A model generated the notes under the pieces. It worked only from the letters and a program-made list of their open reading frames with translations, did not search any database and was not told the DNA's origin. A stretch of DNA of 63,846 nt from Paenibacillus sp. MAEPY2. Lineage in GTDB: Bacteria > Bacillota > Bacilli > Paenibacillales > Paenibacillaceae. Positions 24,262 to 34,600 of this stretch are shown piece by piece. How positions within the stretch are numbered: position 1 is the stretch's first letter; each line of letters starts with the position of its first letter. The position numbers and the translations under genes are program-made. The stretch lies in contig NZ_AWUK01000042.1 in NCBI RefSeq assembly GCF_000499205.1, forward strand, positions 1-63,846, in the 5' to 3' direction.

Positions 24262-24552
24262 TTATACTGTTTCAAAGAACTCAAGCGTTTTGCTGTCTTG
24301 TGTCAGCGTTACAAACGCTTTTTTCCATTCGCTAGTATATCCGGAATAACGTCCGTACCGTTTTGGTTTAGCTGGAACACGAAGCGTGTTCACGTTTTTC
24401 ACTTTTACGTTGAAAATAGCTTCCACGGCTTTCTTGATCTCGGTTTTGTTTGCACGGATATCGACTTCAAATACATATTTCAAGTCATTCATCATGTCAG
24501 CAGTACGTTCCGTAATAATCGGACGTTTTACAATATCACGAGGATCTTTCAT
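24262..24552 (-). CDS. rplW: 50S ribosomal protein L23
   Basis: A 96-residue tunnel-exit protein that docks trigger factor and SRP, MKDPRDIVKRPIITERTADM, with VNTLRVPAKPKRYGRYSGYT. Its ATG overlaps the rplD stop by one base (TAATG), indicating coupled translation. Length is normal. Confidence 0.97.
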   Translation of the reverse strand: MKDPRDIVKRPIITERTADMMNDLKYVFEVDIRANKTEIKKAVEAIFNVKVKNVNTLRVPAKPKRYGRYSGYTSEWKKAFVTLTQDSKTLEFFETV

Positions 24553-25175
24553 TACGCGAGCACCTCCTCTACCTTCTGAACTGCTTCTTTCGTAATGATC
24601 AGTTTGTCGTGCGAAAGCACGTCAAGAACATTAATGCCGTCAGCAGCTACGAATTTCACGCCTGGAATATTCCGTGCGGAAAGAGCTACATTATCATCAT
24701 AGCTAGGAGCTACGATCAAAGCCTTACGTCCCACTTTGAGGTTACTCAAGATGGCTGCGAATTCTTTAGTTTTAGGCGTGCTCAACGTGAGAGCGTCCAA
24801 AACGATAATGTCATTGTCAAGCACTTTGGATGAAAGGGCTGATTTGATCGCCAAACGGCGAACTTTCTTAGGCAGTTTATACGCATAGCTCCGTGGTGTT
24901 GGACCAAATACGATACCGCCGCCTTTCCACTGTGGTGAACGAATTGAACCTTGACGAGCGCGACCTGTACCTTTTTGTTTCCAAGGCTTACGTCCACCGC
25001 CACGTACTTCAGAACGTCCTTTTACTTTGTGGGTACCTTGACGAAGGGAAGCGCGTTGCATAAGAACTGCATCGTACAGAACGTGTTGGTTCGGTTCAAT
25101 TCCGAAAACCGCATCGTTCAATTCAACTTCGCCTACTTGGCTACCATCTACATTGTAAACTGATACTTTTGGCAT
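24552..25175 (-). CDS. rplD: 50S ribosomal protein L4
   Basis: A 207-residue protein whose loop enters the exit tunnel: KGRSEVRGGGRKPWKQKGTG followed by ARQGSIRSPQWKGGG, wild type at the macrolide-linked stretch as far as I can tell. In enterics L4 regulates the S10 operon; no equivalent site is evident. AAGGAGG precedes ATG. It lies between rplC and rplW. Confidence 0.98.
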   Translation of the reverse strand: MPKVSVYNVDGSQVGEVELNDAVFGIEPNQHVLYDAVLMQRASLRQGTHKVKGRSEVRGGGRKPWKQKGTGRARQGSIRSPQWKGGGIVFGPTPRSYAYKLPKKVRRLAIKSALSSKVLDNDIIVLDALTLSTPKTKEFAAILSNLKVGRKALIVAPSYDDNVALSARNIPGVKFVAADGINVLDVLSHDKLIITKEAVQKVEEVLA

Positions 25176-25200
25176 TTTGTGTTCCTCCTTTCTTCAGTGG

Positions 25201-25824
25201 TTATTTTTTCACCGTTTCTTTAACTTTAATGAGACTGTTTTTCGGTCCAGGAATGGAACCTTTCACGAGCAACACGTTACGCTCAGCGTCTACTTTAACT
25301 ACTTCAAGACGTTGGATTGTAACAGTATCATGTCCCATGTGTCCTGGCAGGCGTTTGCCTTTAGGAACGCGGTTAGCTTGGATCGAACCCATTGAACCAG
25401 GGCCACGGTGGTAACGCGAACCGTGTGACATAGGTCCAGTGCTTTGTCCCCAACGTTTGATAACGCCGGCAAAACCTTTACCTTTAGAAATACCCGTTAC
25501 GTCAACGAATTCGCCTTCAGCGAAAATGTCAGCTTTCAGTTCTTGGCCAACTTCATATTCTGCGATGTTGATACCGCGAACTTCACGAACGTAGCGCTTA
25601 GGGGCAGTATTCGCTTTTTTAGCGTGACCTGCTTCTGGCTTGTTAGCATTTTTCTCTTTCTTATCGGAGTAACCGATTTGAATTGCTTCGTAGCCATCGT
25701 TCTCAATGTCTTTCTTTTGCAAAACAACACAAGGGCCTGCTTCGATAACCGTTACTGGAACGACGTTACCTTCAGGAGTAAATACTTGAGTCATTCCGAG
25801 TTTTTTTCCTAAGATTGCTTTCAT
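25201..25824 (-). CDS. rplC: 50S ribosomal protein L3
   Basis: A 207-residue protein, MKAILGKKLGMTQVFTPEGN, with the WGQSTGPMSHGSRYHRGPGS loop that approaches the peptidyl transferase centre. AAGAGGTG lies before ATG. It is second in the S10 operon after rpsJ. Confidence 0.98.
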   Translation of the reverse strand: MKAILGKKLGMTQVFTPEGNVVPVTVIEAGPCVVLQKKDIENDGYEAIQIGYSDKKEKNANKPEAGHAKKANTAPKRYVREVRGINIAEYEVGQELKADIFAEGEFVDVTGISKGKGFAGVIKRWGQSTGPMSHGSRYHRGPGSMGSIQANRVPKGKRLPGHMGHDTVTIQRLEVVKVDAERNVLLVKGSIPGPKNSLIKVKETVKK

Positions 25825-25870
25825 GTTGACACCTCTTTTCCTTTATACATGGTCTTTGTTGTAGCTTATA

Positions 25871-26179
25871 TTACAATTTAATTTCGATATCTACACCGGA
25901 CGGCAGATCCAAGCGCATCAAGGCATCCACAGTTTGTGGAGTCGGGTTAACGATGTCGATCAAACGTTTATGTGTACGTTGTTCGAATTGTTCCCGAGAA
26001 TCCTTGTACTTGTGCACCGCACGAAGAATAGTAATGATTTGTTTTTCAGTAGGAAGCGGAATCGGACCGGATACACCAGCACCCGAACGTTTTGCTGTTT
26101 CAACAATTTTCTCCGCGGATTGATCAAGAATTCTGTGGTCGTAAGCTTTCAAACGAATACGAATTTTTTGCTTTGCCAT
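25871..26179 (-). CDS. rpsJ: 30S ribosomal protein S10 (NusE)
   Basis: A 102-residue head protein that also pairs with NusB in antitermination. It reads MAKQKIRIRLKAYDHRILDQ, with SGPIPLPTEKQIITILRAVH. ATG at 26179 has AAGGAGGG upstream; the longer frame to 26251 runs through the 5' leader and is not used. First gene of the S10-spc-alpha cluster, about 130 bases downstream of a near-consensus promoter. Confidence 0.97.
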   Translation of the reverse strand: MAKQKIRIRLKAYDHRILDQSAEKIVETAKRSGAGVSGPIPLPTEKQIITILRAVHKYKDSREQFEQRTHKRLIDIVNPTPQTVDALMRLDLPSGVDIEIKL

Positions 26180-26316
26180 TTTAGTCCCTCCTTCTATCGC
26201 CCAATTTTTTATCGGACATACTCCGTGAAAATTTTCTAGCCACTGTCCCATGGCAAAGGGGCCGGGTGTGCCAGTAACCTCTCACATCATCGCAACGTCA
26301 CAGAACAACATTCATT

Positions 26317-26345
26317 ATTATATAGAAAAGATGGGCGTATTGCAA
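26317..26345 (-). promoter_or_regulatory. sigma-A promoter of the S10-spc-alpha cluster
   Basis: -35 TTGCAA (26340-26345), 17-base spacer, perfect -10 TATAAT (26317-26322), with an AT-rich stretch upstream that may be an UP element. The leader to rpsJ is about 130 bases. The rest of the 26350-26505 gap shows nothing I can name. Confidence 0.85.
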
Positions 26346-26504
26346 GCATAATTAAGAAAAACATTTAAACTAATCTTTTCGAGTGAAATGAATTTGTTTA
26401 ATGTGCTGTTTTCCTACTCTATACTAGCTACCTTAACCAATCTTTCTTTACAATTCCGAATGAAAGTTTAAACCTGATGACGCAGGTTCCGAATCATTTA
26501 CATA

Positions 26505-26544
26505 ATAAAAGAGTTCTCTATCCGATGTCGGATAAAGAACTCTT
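26505..26544 (-). terminator. Terminator after tuf
   Basis: A 17-bp stem, AAGAGTTCTTTATCCGA against TCGGATAGAGAACTCTT on the minus strand, has a tiny CA loop and a U-rich tail. It separates tuf from the S10 promoter. Confidence 0.9.
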
Positions 26545-26618
26545 CCGAAGCTTCGTTACAATACAATGTTACTCGTTCCAGTACACTGTTGCATATGCTT
26601 ACTCAGCGTTAAGCTGAA

Positions 26619-27809
26619 TTATTTTTGGATGCTTGCTACGGAACCGGCACCTACTGTACGTCCGCCTTCACGAATGGAGAACTTAGTTCCTTCTTCAATC
26701 GCGATTGGGGAGATCAAGGAAACAGTAACAGTGATGTTATCACCAGGCATTACCATTTCAGTACCTTCAGGCAAGTTAATGATGCCTGTTACGTCAGTTG
26801 TACGGAAGTAGAACTGTGGACGGTAACCGGTGAAGAATGGTTTGTGACGTCCGCCCTCTTCTTTAGTCAGAACGTAGATTTGAGCTGTGAATTCTGTGTG
26901 AGGCTTAACAGAACCCGGTTTTGCCAAAACTTGTCCACGCTCGATTTGAGTACGATCAACACCACGCAGCAATGCGCCGATGTTGTCACCCGCTTGAGCG
27001 GAATCCAGCAATTTACGGAACATCTCAACGCCCGTAACTACGGATTTTTTAGTTTCTTCAGTAATACCAACGATTTCGATCTCTTCGCCGACTTTAACAG
27101 TACCACGCTCTACACGACCTGTAGCAACAGTACCACGACCAGTGATGGAGAATACGTCCTCGACAGGCATCAAGAAAGGTTTGTCAGTTTGACGCTCAGG
27201 CAGTGGGATGTACGTATCGATTTCTTTGAACATCTCAACGATTTTTTGAGCCCACTCACCATCAGGGTTTTGCAGAGCTTCACGAGCGGATCCACGAGTG
27301 ATTGGAGTATCATCACCTGGGAACTCATATTCGTTAAGAAGGTCGCGAACTTCCATCTCAACCAATTCCAACAACTCTTCGTCTTCAACCATATCACATT
27401 TGTTCAAGAATACAACAATGTAAGGTACGCCTACTTGACGGGAGAGCAGGATGTGCTCACGAGTTTGTGGCATTGGGCCATCAGCTGCGGATACTACCAA
27501 GATAGCTCCGTCCATTTGTGCCGCGCCAGTGATCATGTTTTTAACATAGTCGGCGTGACCTGGGCAGTCTACGTGAGCGTAGTGACGAGTATCAGTTTCG
27601 TACTCAACGTGTGATGTAGAAATTGTGATACCGCGTTCGCGCTCTTCTGGAGCTTTATCGATTTGATCGAATGCGATTGCTGCACCACCGTAAGTTTTGG
27701 ACAATACAGTTGTGATTGCAGCAGTCAGAGTTGTTTTACCATGGTCGACGTGACCGATAGTACCAATGTTAACGTGGGGTTTATTACGTTCGTATTTAGC
27801 CTTTGCCAT
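26619..27809 (-). CDS. tuf: Elongation factor Tu
   Basis: A 396-residue GTPase that carries aminoacyl-tRNA to the ribosome. GTP-binding motifs are GHVDHGKTTL (about 19-28), DCPGHADY (about 81-88) and NKCDMV (about 136). Domains 2 and 3 follow, with GRGTVATGRVERG and FYFRTTDVTG. It is the last gene of the rplGB-rpsL-rpsG-fusA-tuf unit and is followed by a strong terminator. The SD region lies beside a 14-bp AAAATTATAATTTT palindrome (27827-27840). Confidence 0.98.
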   Translation of the reverse strand: MAKAKYERNKPHVNIGTIGHVDHGKTTLTAAITTVLSKTYGGAAIAFDQIDKAPEERERGITISTSHVEYETDTRHYAHVDCPGHADYVKNMITGAAQMDGAILVVSAADGPMPQTREHILLSRQVGVPYIVVFLNKCDMVEDEELLELVEMEVRDLLNEYEFPGDDTPITRGSAREALQNPDGEWAQKIVEMFKEIDTYIPLPERQTDKPFLMPVEDVFSITGRGTVATGRVERGTVKVGEEIEIVGITEETKKSVVTGVEMFRKLLDSAQAGDNIGALLRGVDRTQIERGQVLAKPGSVKPHTEFTAQIYVLTKEEGGRHKPFFTGYRPQFYFRTTDVTGIINLPEGTEMVMPGDNITVTVSLISPIAIEEGTKFSIREGGRTVGAGSVASIQK

Positions 27810-27854
27810 TTGAACGTGGCCTCCTTAAAATTATAATTTTATGTTTTCACTAAA

Positions 27855-27896
27855 TGAAGTGCAAAGAATACATGACTCTTATGCACTTTCATCCAA
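27855..27896 (-). repeat. Hairpin between fusA and tuf
   Basis: GAAGTGCA and TGCACTTTC are inverted copies, extended inward by AAGA/TCTT, in the 97-base gap. No U-run follows. It may stabilise or separate the tuf message; this is inference. Confidence 0.45.
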
Positions 27897-27906
27897 TGAG
27901 AGAAAA

Positions 27907-29985
27907 CTACTCGGTTCCTTTTGTTTTAGCAACAATCTCTTCAGCGATGCTCTTAGGAACTTCTTCATAGTGAGAGAGCTCCATGGAGAATACGCCGCGT
28001 CCTTGAGTACCGGAACGAAGAGTTGTAGAGTATCCGAACATTTCAGACAAAGGTACTTTAGCACGGATGATTTGGGCTCCACTACGGGAATCCATACCTT
28101 CGATGCGGCCACGACGGGAGTTAAGCATACCCATAACGTCACCCATATACTCTTCTGGAACGGTTACTTCTACTTTCATGATTGGCTCAAGCAGAACCGG
28201 CTTACATTTGTCTTTCGCAGCTTTCAGCGCCATCGATCCGGCAATTTTAAATGCCATCTCGTTGGAATCGACATCATGGTAAGATCCGTCTACGATTGTA
28301 GCCTTAACGTCAACAAGCGGGAAGCCTGCAATAACGCCGTTTTTCATTTGCTCTTCGATACCTGCAAGAGCTGGTTGAATGTATTCTCTTGGAACAGAAC
28401 CACCGACAACCTTACTTTCGAACTGGCTGCCTGTACCCGCCTCGAGAGGTTCGAACTCAACCCATACGTGACCGTATTGACCACGACCACCGGATTGACG
28501 AACGAATTTACCTTCAACGCGCGCTGGTGCACGGAACGTTTCACGGTAAGCTACTTGTGGTTTACCCACAGTAGTTTCAACCTTGAACTCACGACGCATA
28601 CGGTCGATGATGATATCAAGGTGAAGCTCACCCATACCTGCCAAGATTGTTTGGCCTGTTTCTTCGTCAGTATGAGCACGAAGAGTTGGATCCTCTTCTG
28701 TCAACTTACCGAGAGCAACACCCATTTTGTCTTGGTCAGCTTTGGTTTTAGGTTCAACGGCGATTTCGATAACCGGATCAGGGAAGTTCATTGACTCCAG
28801 GATAACCGGGTTTTTCTCATCACACAGTGTATCACCTGTACCTGTATCTTTCAAACCTACGGCAGCTGCAATGTCACCGGAGTAAACTTCAGTGATCTCT
28901 TGACGGCTGTTCGCGTGCATTTGAAGGATACGACCGATACGCTCACGTTTGTTTTTAGTTGCGTTCAATACGTAAGATCCGGATTGAAGAACACCGGAGT
29001 AAACGCGGAAGAATGTCAACTTACCAACGTAAGGGTCAGTCATAATTTTGAATGCCAATGCGGAGAAAGGCTCTTCATCGGATGACTTACGAATTGCTTC
29101 AGTTCCATCTTCAAGATGACCCGTGATAGATGGAACATCTGTTGGAGCCGGCAAGTAGTCGATAACAGCATCCAACATCAGTTGAACACCTTTGTTACGA
29201 TACGAGGATCCACAGATAACCGGGAAGATCTTAACATCAACTACACCTTTACGGAGGGCAGCTTTGATCTCATCAATAGTGATTTCTTCGCCTTCCAGGT
29301 ATTTCATTGTCAAATCTTCGTCGAGTTCAGCAACACGCTCAACCAATTCGTTACGGAGTTCTGCAACTTGATCAGCAAATTCCGCAGGAATTTCAGTTTC
29401 TTCGATATCTTGTCCCAGGTCATCTTTGTACATATGAGCCTTTTGTGCAACGATATCAATGATACCTTTGAAATCATTTTCAGCACCGATCGGAAGTTGG
29501 ATCGCAACTGCGTTCGCTTGAAGGCGATCACGCATGTCAGATACAACGTTCAGGAAGTCAGCACCGATGATATCCATTTTGTTTACATAAGCGATACGAG
29601 GTACGCCGTACTTATCAGCCTGTCTCCATACGGTTTCGGACTGAGGCTCAACGCCTTCTTTCGCACTGAATACACCAACTGCTCCGTCCAATACACGAAG
29701 GGAACGTTCAACTTCAACAGTGAAGTCAACGTGTCCCGGGGTATCAATGATGTTAACGCGGTGGCCTTTCCAAGCAGCGGTAGTCGCAGCGGAAGTAATC
29801 GTAATTCCGCGCTCCTGTTCCTGTTCCATCCAGTCCATTGTCGCAGCGCCTTCGTGTACTTCACCGATTTTGTGCGTACGTCCTGTGTAGAACAAGATCC
29901 GCTCAGTTGTCGTGGTTTTACCCGCATCAATATGAGCCATGATCCCGATATTACGTGTATTTTTCAAGGAGAACTCTCTTGCCAT
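27907..29985 (-). CDS. fusA: Elongation factor G
   Basis: A 692-residue translocase. Motifs are AHIDAGKTTT (about 17-26), the switch region TMDWMEQEQERGITI, DTPGHVDF (about 81-88) and NKMD (about 136). Domains III-V follow, with domain IV containing GGRGQYGHVWV. AAGGGAGA lies upstream of ATG. It sits between rpsG and tuf as in other Bacillales. Confidence 0.98.
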   Translation of the reverse strand: MAREFSLKNTRNIGIMAHIDAGKTTTTERILFYTGRTHKIGEVHEGAATMDWMEQEQERGITITSAATTAAWKGHRVNIIDTPGHVDFTVEVERSLRVLDGAVGVFSAKEGVEPQSETVWRQADKYGVPRIAYVNKMDIIGADFLNVVSDMRDRLQANAVAIQLPIGAENDFKGIIDIVAQKAHMYKDDLGQDIEETEIPAEFADQVAELRNELVERVAELDEDLTMKYLEGEEITIDEIKAALRKGVVDVKIFPVICGSSYRNKGVQLMLDAVIDYLPAPTDVPSITGHLEDGTEAIRKSSDEEPFSALAFKIMTDPYVGKLTFFRVYSGVLQSGSYVLNATKNKRERIGRILQMHANSRQEITEVYSGDIAAAVGLKDTGTGDTLCDEKNPVILESMNFPDPVIEIAVEPKTKADQDKMGVALGKLTEEDPTLRAHTDEETGQTILAGMGELHLDIIIDRMRREFKVETTVGKPQVAYRETFRAPARVEGKFVRQSGGRGQYGHVWVEFEPLEAGTGSQFESKVVGGSVPREYIQPALAGIEEQMKNGVIAGFPLVDVKATIVDGSYHDVDSNEMAFKIAGSMALKAAKDKCKPVLLEPIMKVEVTVPEEYMGDVMGMLNSRRGRIEGMDSRSGAQIIRAKVPLSEMFGYSTTLRSGTQGRGVFSMELSHYEEVPKSIAEEIVAKTKGTE

Positions 29986-30032
29986 GAAATGGGTCTCCCT
30001 TCAAAATTGAAGTTATTATTGTGAACCGAATC

Positions 30033-30503
30033 CTACCAACGGTAGTGAGCAAACGCTTTGTTCGCTTCAGCCATTTTGTGCGTATCTTCACGTTTTTTAA
30101 CGGAAGCGCCTGTGTTGTTGGAAGCGTCGATGATCTCAGCCGCCAAACGCTCTTCCATTGTTTTCTCACCGCGGTTGCGGGAGTAGTTCACGAGCCAACG
30201 TAATCCCAAAGCAGTACGTCTCTCTGGTTTTACCTCGATTGGTACTTGGTAGTTGGCACCGCCGACACGGCGAGCTTTAACTTCCAGGACTGGCATGATA
30301 TTCTTGATTGCTGCTTCAAATACTTCCATCGGGTCATTACCCGTACGTTCTTGAATCAACTTAAACGCATTATACAGAATGCTTTGAGCAACACCGCGTT
30401 TTCCGTCGAGCATGATGCGGTTGATCAAACGAGTAACCAGCTTGCTGCTGTATACCGGATCTGGCAACACGTCTCTTTTCGTAACTGGACCTTTGCGTGG
30501 CAT
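30033..30503 (-). CDS. rpsG: 30S ribosomal protein S7
   Basis: A 156-residue head-assembly protein, MPRKGPVTKRDVLPDPVYSS, ending KREDTHKMAEANKAFAHYRW. ATG at 30503 is preceded by AAGGGGGA and gives the family length; the longer frame to 30533 is not used. It lies between rpsL and fusA. Confidence 0.98.
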   Translation of the reverse strand: MPRKGPVTKRDVLPDPVYSSKLVTRLINRIMLDGKRGVAQSILYNAFKLIQERTGNDPMEVFEAAIKNIMPVLEVKARRVGGANYQVPIEVKPERRTALGLRWLVNYSRNRGEKTMEERLAAEIIDASNNTGASVKKREDTHKMAEANKAFAHYRW

Positions 30504-30590
30504 GGATATCCCCCTTTCTTTCTTCATGAGCACATCCTACACCTCCTGGGATTAACCCAGAAGATATTCAGGACTGCTACTTATAATATT

Positions 30591-31013
30591 TTAGGCTTTT
30601 TTAGCTTTTGGACGTTTAGCACCGTATTTCGAACGAGCTTGCATACGGTTGTTCACGCCTGCAGTATCAAGAGCTCCGCGAACGATGTGATAACGAACCC
30701 CTGCAAGGTCTTTAACTTTACCTCCACGGATCAACACAACACTGTGCTCTTGAAGGTTATGTCCGATACCCGGGATATAAGCAGTTACCTCGAGACGGTT
30801 CGTCAAACGAACACGGGCATACTTACGAAGTGCAGAGTTTGGTTTACGTGGAGTCATTGTACCTACACGAGTGCAGACACCACGTTTTTGTGGGGCACTG
30901 ATGTTAGTTGATTCACGTTTCAAAGCATTGAACCCTTTTTGCAAAGCTGGTGATTTGGACTTTTCAACTTTAGCTTGACGTCCTTTACGTACCAGTTGGT
31001 TAATAGTTGGCAT
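30591..31013 (-). CDS. rpsL: 30S ribosomal protein S12 with unusual residues at streptomycin sites
   Basis: A 140-residue decoding-centre protein, MPTINQLVRKGRQAKVEKSK, clearly S12 throughout. In the first streptomycin loop it reads TPRKPNS, with Arg56 where most bacteria (B. subtilis Lys56, E. coli Lys43 counting Met) have lysine. In the second loop it reads KVKDLAGVRYH, with Ala104 in place of the usual proline, while Lys101 is kept. Lys-to-Arg at the first site is a known streptomycin-resistance change in other bacteria. Here it may be natural to the lineage. GGGGGTG lies before ATG. Confidence 0.97.
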   Translation of the reverse strand: MPTINQLVRKGRQAKVEKSKSPALQKGFNALKRESTNISAPQKRGVCTRVGTMTPRKPNSALRKYARVRLTNRLEVTAYIPGIGHNLQEHSVVLIRGGKVKDLAGVRYHIVRGALDTAGVNNRMQARSKYGAKRPKAKKA

Positions 31014-31165
31014 GTGATTGCCACCCCCTTCCTCAATTGTTCATGTTTCTTTATAAACCTCTTATGCTAAGTCCACAGACCCAGGCGGTTCATAAAAAGA
31101 CAAATGAAAAGTTTTTGCCTTGGAGAATCCCTAAAAGTTCTCGGACAAAAACGTTCCTTACCGTA

Positions 31166-31414
31166 TCATTTTACGACAGCAGCCATTGCTGCTCCTACTC
31201 CAATCCCGCAAGCTTTGCCGAGATTTTTCATTGTGTCCACTTTCGTGCACTTCACATTGTGTTGTTCACACAAGGCAATGATTTTGGAAGTAAGCTGCGG
31301 ATCACAATCTTCAGCCACATAAACTTCAGAAGCCATACCTGTCTGAACCATCCGCGTGGTCTGTTTGGTACCTATTTTGACATGAGCATCTTGCAGACCT
31401 TTTTCATTAGACAT
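31166..31414 (-). CDS. rplGB: Ribosomal L7Ae-family K-turn protein (YbxF type)
   Basis: An 82-residue protein of the L7Ae/L30e/S12e family. The segment EDCDPQLTSKIIALCEQHNV followed by VDTMKNLGKACGIGVGAA is the RNA-binding core that recognises kink-turns. In B. subtilis YbxF, encoded at this same place between rpoC and rpsL, binds K-turns and associates with ribosomes. TCGGAGG precedes ATG. It is the first gene behind a consensus promoter. Confidence 0.9.
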   Translation of the reverse strand: MSNEKGLQDAHVKIGTKQTTRMVQTGMASEVYVAEDCDPQLTSKIIALCEQHNVKCTKVDTMKNLGKACGIGVGAAMAAVVK

Positions 31415-31468
31415 TGTTCATTCCTCCGAATAGGACCAAATACAATCAGCTACTCACGCACCTTTGAT

Positions 31469-31497
31469 ATATTAGCATCTAGCGCAAGCAATGTCAA
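31469..31497 (-). promoter_or_regulatory. sigma-A promoter of rplGB-rpsL-rpsG-fusA-tuf
   Basis: -35 TTGACA (31492-31497), 17-base spacer, -10 TAATAT (31469-31474). An 8-bp inverted repeat ATTAGCAT/ATGCTAAT (31471-31478, 31497-31504) overlaps both boxes and could be an operator. Confidence 0.8.
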
Positions 31498-31582
31498 TGC
31501 TAATCCTAAAACATTTTATTTAAAGTTTTGCCACACCGGGAAACATCCTTCTGTACGAAACAGCCGTCGTCTCCCGGCGTAC

Positions 31583-31620
31583 AAAACTCTAGTTCAACCT
31601 TATGATAAGGATGAATCTAG
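31583..31620 (-). terminator. Terminator after rpoC
   Basis: On the minus strand CTAG-TTCA-CCTTA pairs with TAAGG-TGAA-CTAG around a TCA loop, with one bulge and one mismatch, followed by GTTTTG. It is placed ten bases after the rpoC stop. The U-run is short, so read-through is possible. Confidence 0.6.
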
Positions 31621-31629
31621 TTAAATATC

Positions 31630-34600
31630 TTAATCAACCGAAACTGGTTCAAGTTCTTCAACTGAAGATTGACCATCTTCCGGCTCAGCAAATTTGATGC
31701 TGCGGTAACGGTGCATACCTGTACCTGCAGGAATCAATTTACCGATGATTACATTCTCTTTCAGACCGAGCAACTGATCGACTTTACCTTTGATCGCTGC
31801 ATCTGTCAGTACACGTGTAGTCTCTTGGAACGAAGCCGCCGAGAGGAAGGAGTCTGTTTCCAGGGATGCTTTCGTAATACCGAGCAGGATTGGTTTCGCA
31901 ACCGCAGGCTCTTTATCACTCAGAATCGCTGTTTTGTTAGCTCTTTCGTACTCATGCGTATCCACGAACGATCCTGGCAACAACGTAGTGTCCCCTGCAT
32001 CGACGATACGGATTTTACGCAACATTTGACGGATCATAACTTCAACGTGTTTGTCATTGATTTCTACGCCTTGGTTACGGTATACGCGTTGTACTTCCTG
32101 CAAAATGTAGTTCTGCACGCCACGTACGCCTTTAATGCGCAGCATTTCTTTTGGATCGATAGAACCATCTGTCAACTCGTCGCCTGCTTCAATTTCCATG
32201 CCTTCGCTAACGCGTACACGGGAACCGTAGGTAACAGAGTATACTTTGGATTCTGCTTCACCTTGAATTTCAATTTCGCGACGATCTTTCGCTTCGCGAA
32301 TTTCTTTAACAACACCATCGATTTCACTGATTGTTGCCTGACCCTTAGGATTACGAGCCTCAAACAACTCCTGGATACGCGGCAAACCTTGCGTAATATC
32401 GTCTCCGGCTACACCACCGGTGTGGAATGTACGCATTGTCAGCTGTGTTCCTGGCTCACCAATGGATTGTGCTGCAATAATACCAACTGCTTCACCGATC
32501 TCCACGTGTTTACCAGTCGCCAAGTTGCGACCATAACACTTCTTGCAGACACCGTGACGTGCACGGCAGCTAAGTACGGAGCGGATTTGCAGTTTGGTTA
32601 CGCCAGCTTTGATGATTGCTTCAGCTTTATCAGAGTCAATCAGCTCATTGCGGTGTGCAATAATTTCTTTTGTTTCCGGATGACGAACAGTCTCGAAGCA
32701 GTATCTGCCTTCAATACGATCGTAGAGATCCTCAATAACCTCTTTACCATCCTGGATACGACTTACCGTAAAGCCTTTATCAGTACCACAATCATCTTCA
32801 CGCACGATCACGTCTTGTGCCACGTCTACGAGACGACGAGTCAGGTAACCTGAATCCGCTGTACGCAGGGCCGTATCGGCCAAACCTTTACGGGCACCGT
32901 GAGTCGAGATAAAGTACTCGAGTACCGTCAGACCTTCACGGAAGTTCGATTTGATTGGGAGTTCAATGATTCGACCAGACGGGTTGGCCATCAGACCACG
33001 CATACCGCCCAATTGGGTGATTTGCGATTTGTTACCCCGTGCTTTGGAGTCAACCATCATCATGATGGAGTTGTAACGATCCATCGATTTCATCAGAATC
33101 TCGGTGATATCATCTTTCGATTTCGACCAGATATCAATGATGCGGTCATAGCGCTCTTCGTTCGTAATCAGACCACGACGGTACTGGTTCGTAACGATTT
33201 GTGCTTTTTCCTCAGACTGTCTAAGGATTTCAAATTTCTCAGGTGGAACGATAACATCCGACACCGCTACAGTGATACCCGCACGAGTGGAATACGTGAA
33301 TCCGAGTTGTTTGATTTTATCCAAAATAACGGCAGTTTCCGTTGTGTGATAAATTTCAAAACAACGCGCGATGATAGAACCGAGATATTCTTTACCGACA
33401 CCACCAGCCAAAGGAGCATTCATGATCGCTTCTCTAAGGTCAGCACCCTTCTCATAAACAAATGAATGCTCTGCAGTACCTTGGTAAAGGTTCGCACGAG
33501 TTGCATCATTGATGTAAGGGAAGCTTGCCGGGAAGATCTCATTAAAGATGATTTTGCCGATGGTAGTCAGCAACATTGCATCTTGTTGCTCTTCGGTGAA
33601 GATTGTTTTGCCAAGCGCTCTAACCGGGATGGCTACACGTGCATGCAGTCCTGCAGTACCACGTTGGTACGCGGACACAGCCTCGTTAACCGTACGCAAG
33701 ATCATGCCTGTTCCCTTTTCTTCCTTGTTGTCCATGGTCAGGTAGTAAGAACCAAGCACCATATCCTGGGAAGGGGTAACAACCGGTTTACCGTCTTTCG
33801 GGTTCAAAATGTTACCTGATGCAAGCATCAAAATACGTGCTTCCGCTTGAGCTTCAGCGGACAATGGAACGTGCACGGCCATTTGGTCACCGTCAAAGTC
33901 GGCATTGTATGCCGTACATACGAGTGGGTGAAGACGAATTGCTTTACCTTCAACAAGAATCGGTTCAAATGCTTGAATACCGAGACGGTGAAGCGTAGGG
34001 GCACGGTTCAGAAGAACCGGGTGCTCCTTGATAACTTCTTCAAGAACATCCCATACTTCAGGACTTACGCGCTCAACTTTACGTTTAGCGCTCTTGATGT
34101 TGTGGGCAAGCCCTTTATTTACAAGCTCTTTCATAACGAAAGGCTTGAACAGTTCAAGTGCCATATCTTTAGGCAGACCACACTGATACATTTTCAGGTA
34201 AGGTCCAACTACGATAACGGAACGACCAGAATAGTCAACCCGTTTACCGAGCAAGTTCTGACGGAAACGTCCTTGTTTACCTTTCAGCATATGGCTGAGA
34301 GATTTCAATGGACGGTTACCAGGACCCGTTACAGGGCGTCCACGACGGCCGTTGTCAATTAATGCATCAACAGCTTCCTGAAGCATCCGTTTTTCATTTT
34401 GCACGATAATGTCTGGCGCGCCCAAATCAAGCAAACGTTTCAGACGGTTGTTCCGGTTAATTACACGGCGATACAGGTCATTCAGGTCAGACGTTGCAAA
34501 ACGTCCACCATCCAGCTGTACCATCGGACGAAGTTCCGGCGGGATAACAGGAAGTACATCCATGATCATCCATTCAGGTTTATTACCCGAGTTGCGGAAT

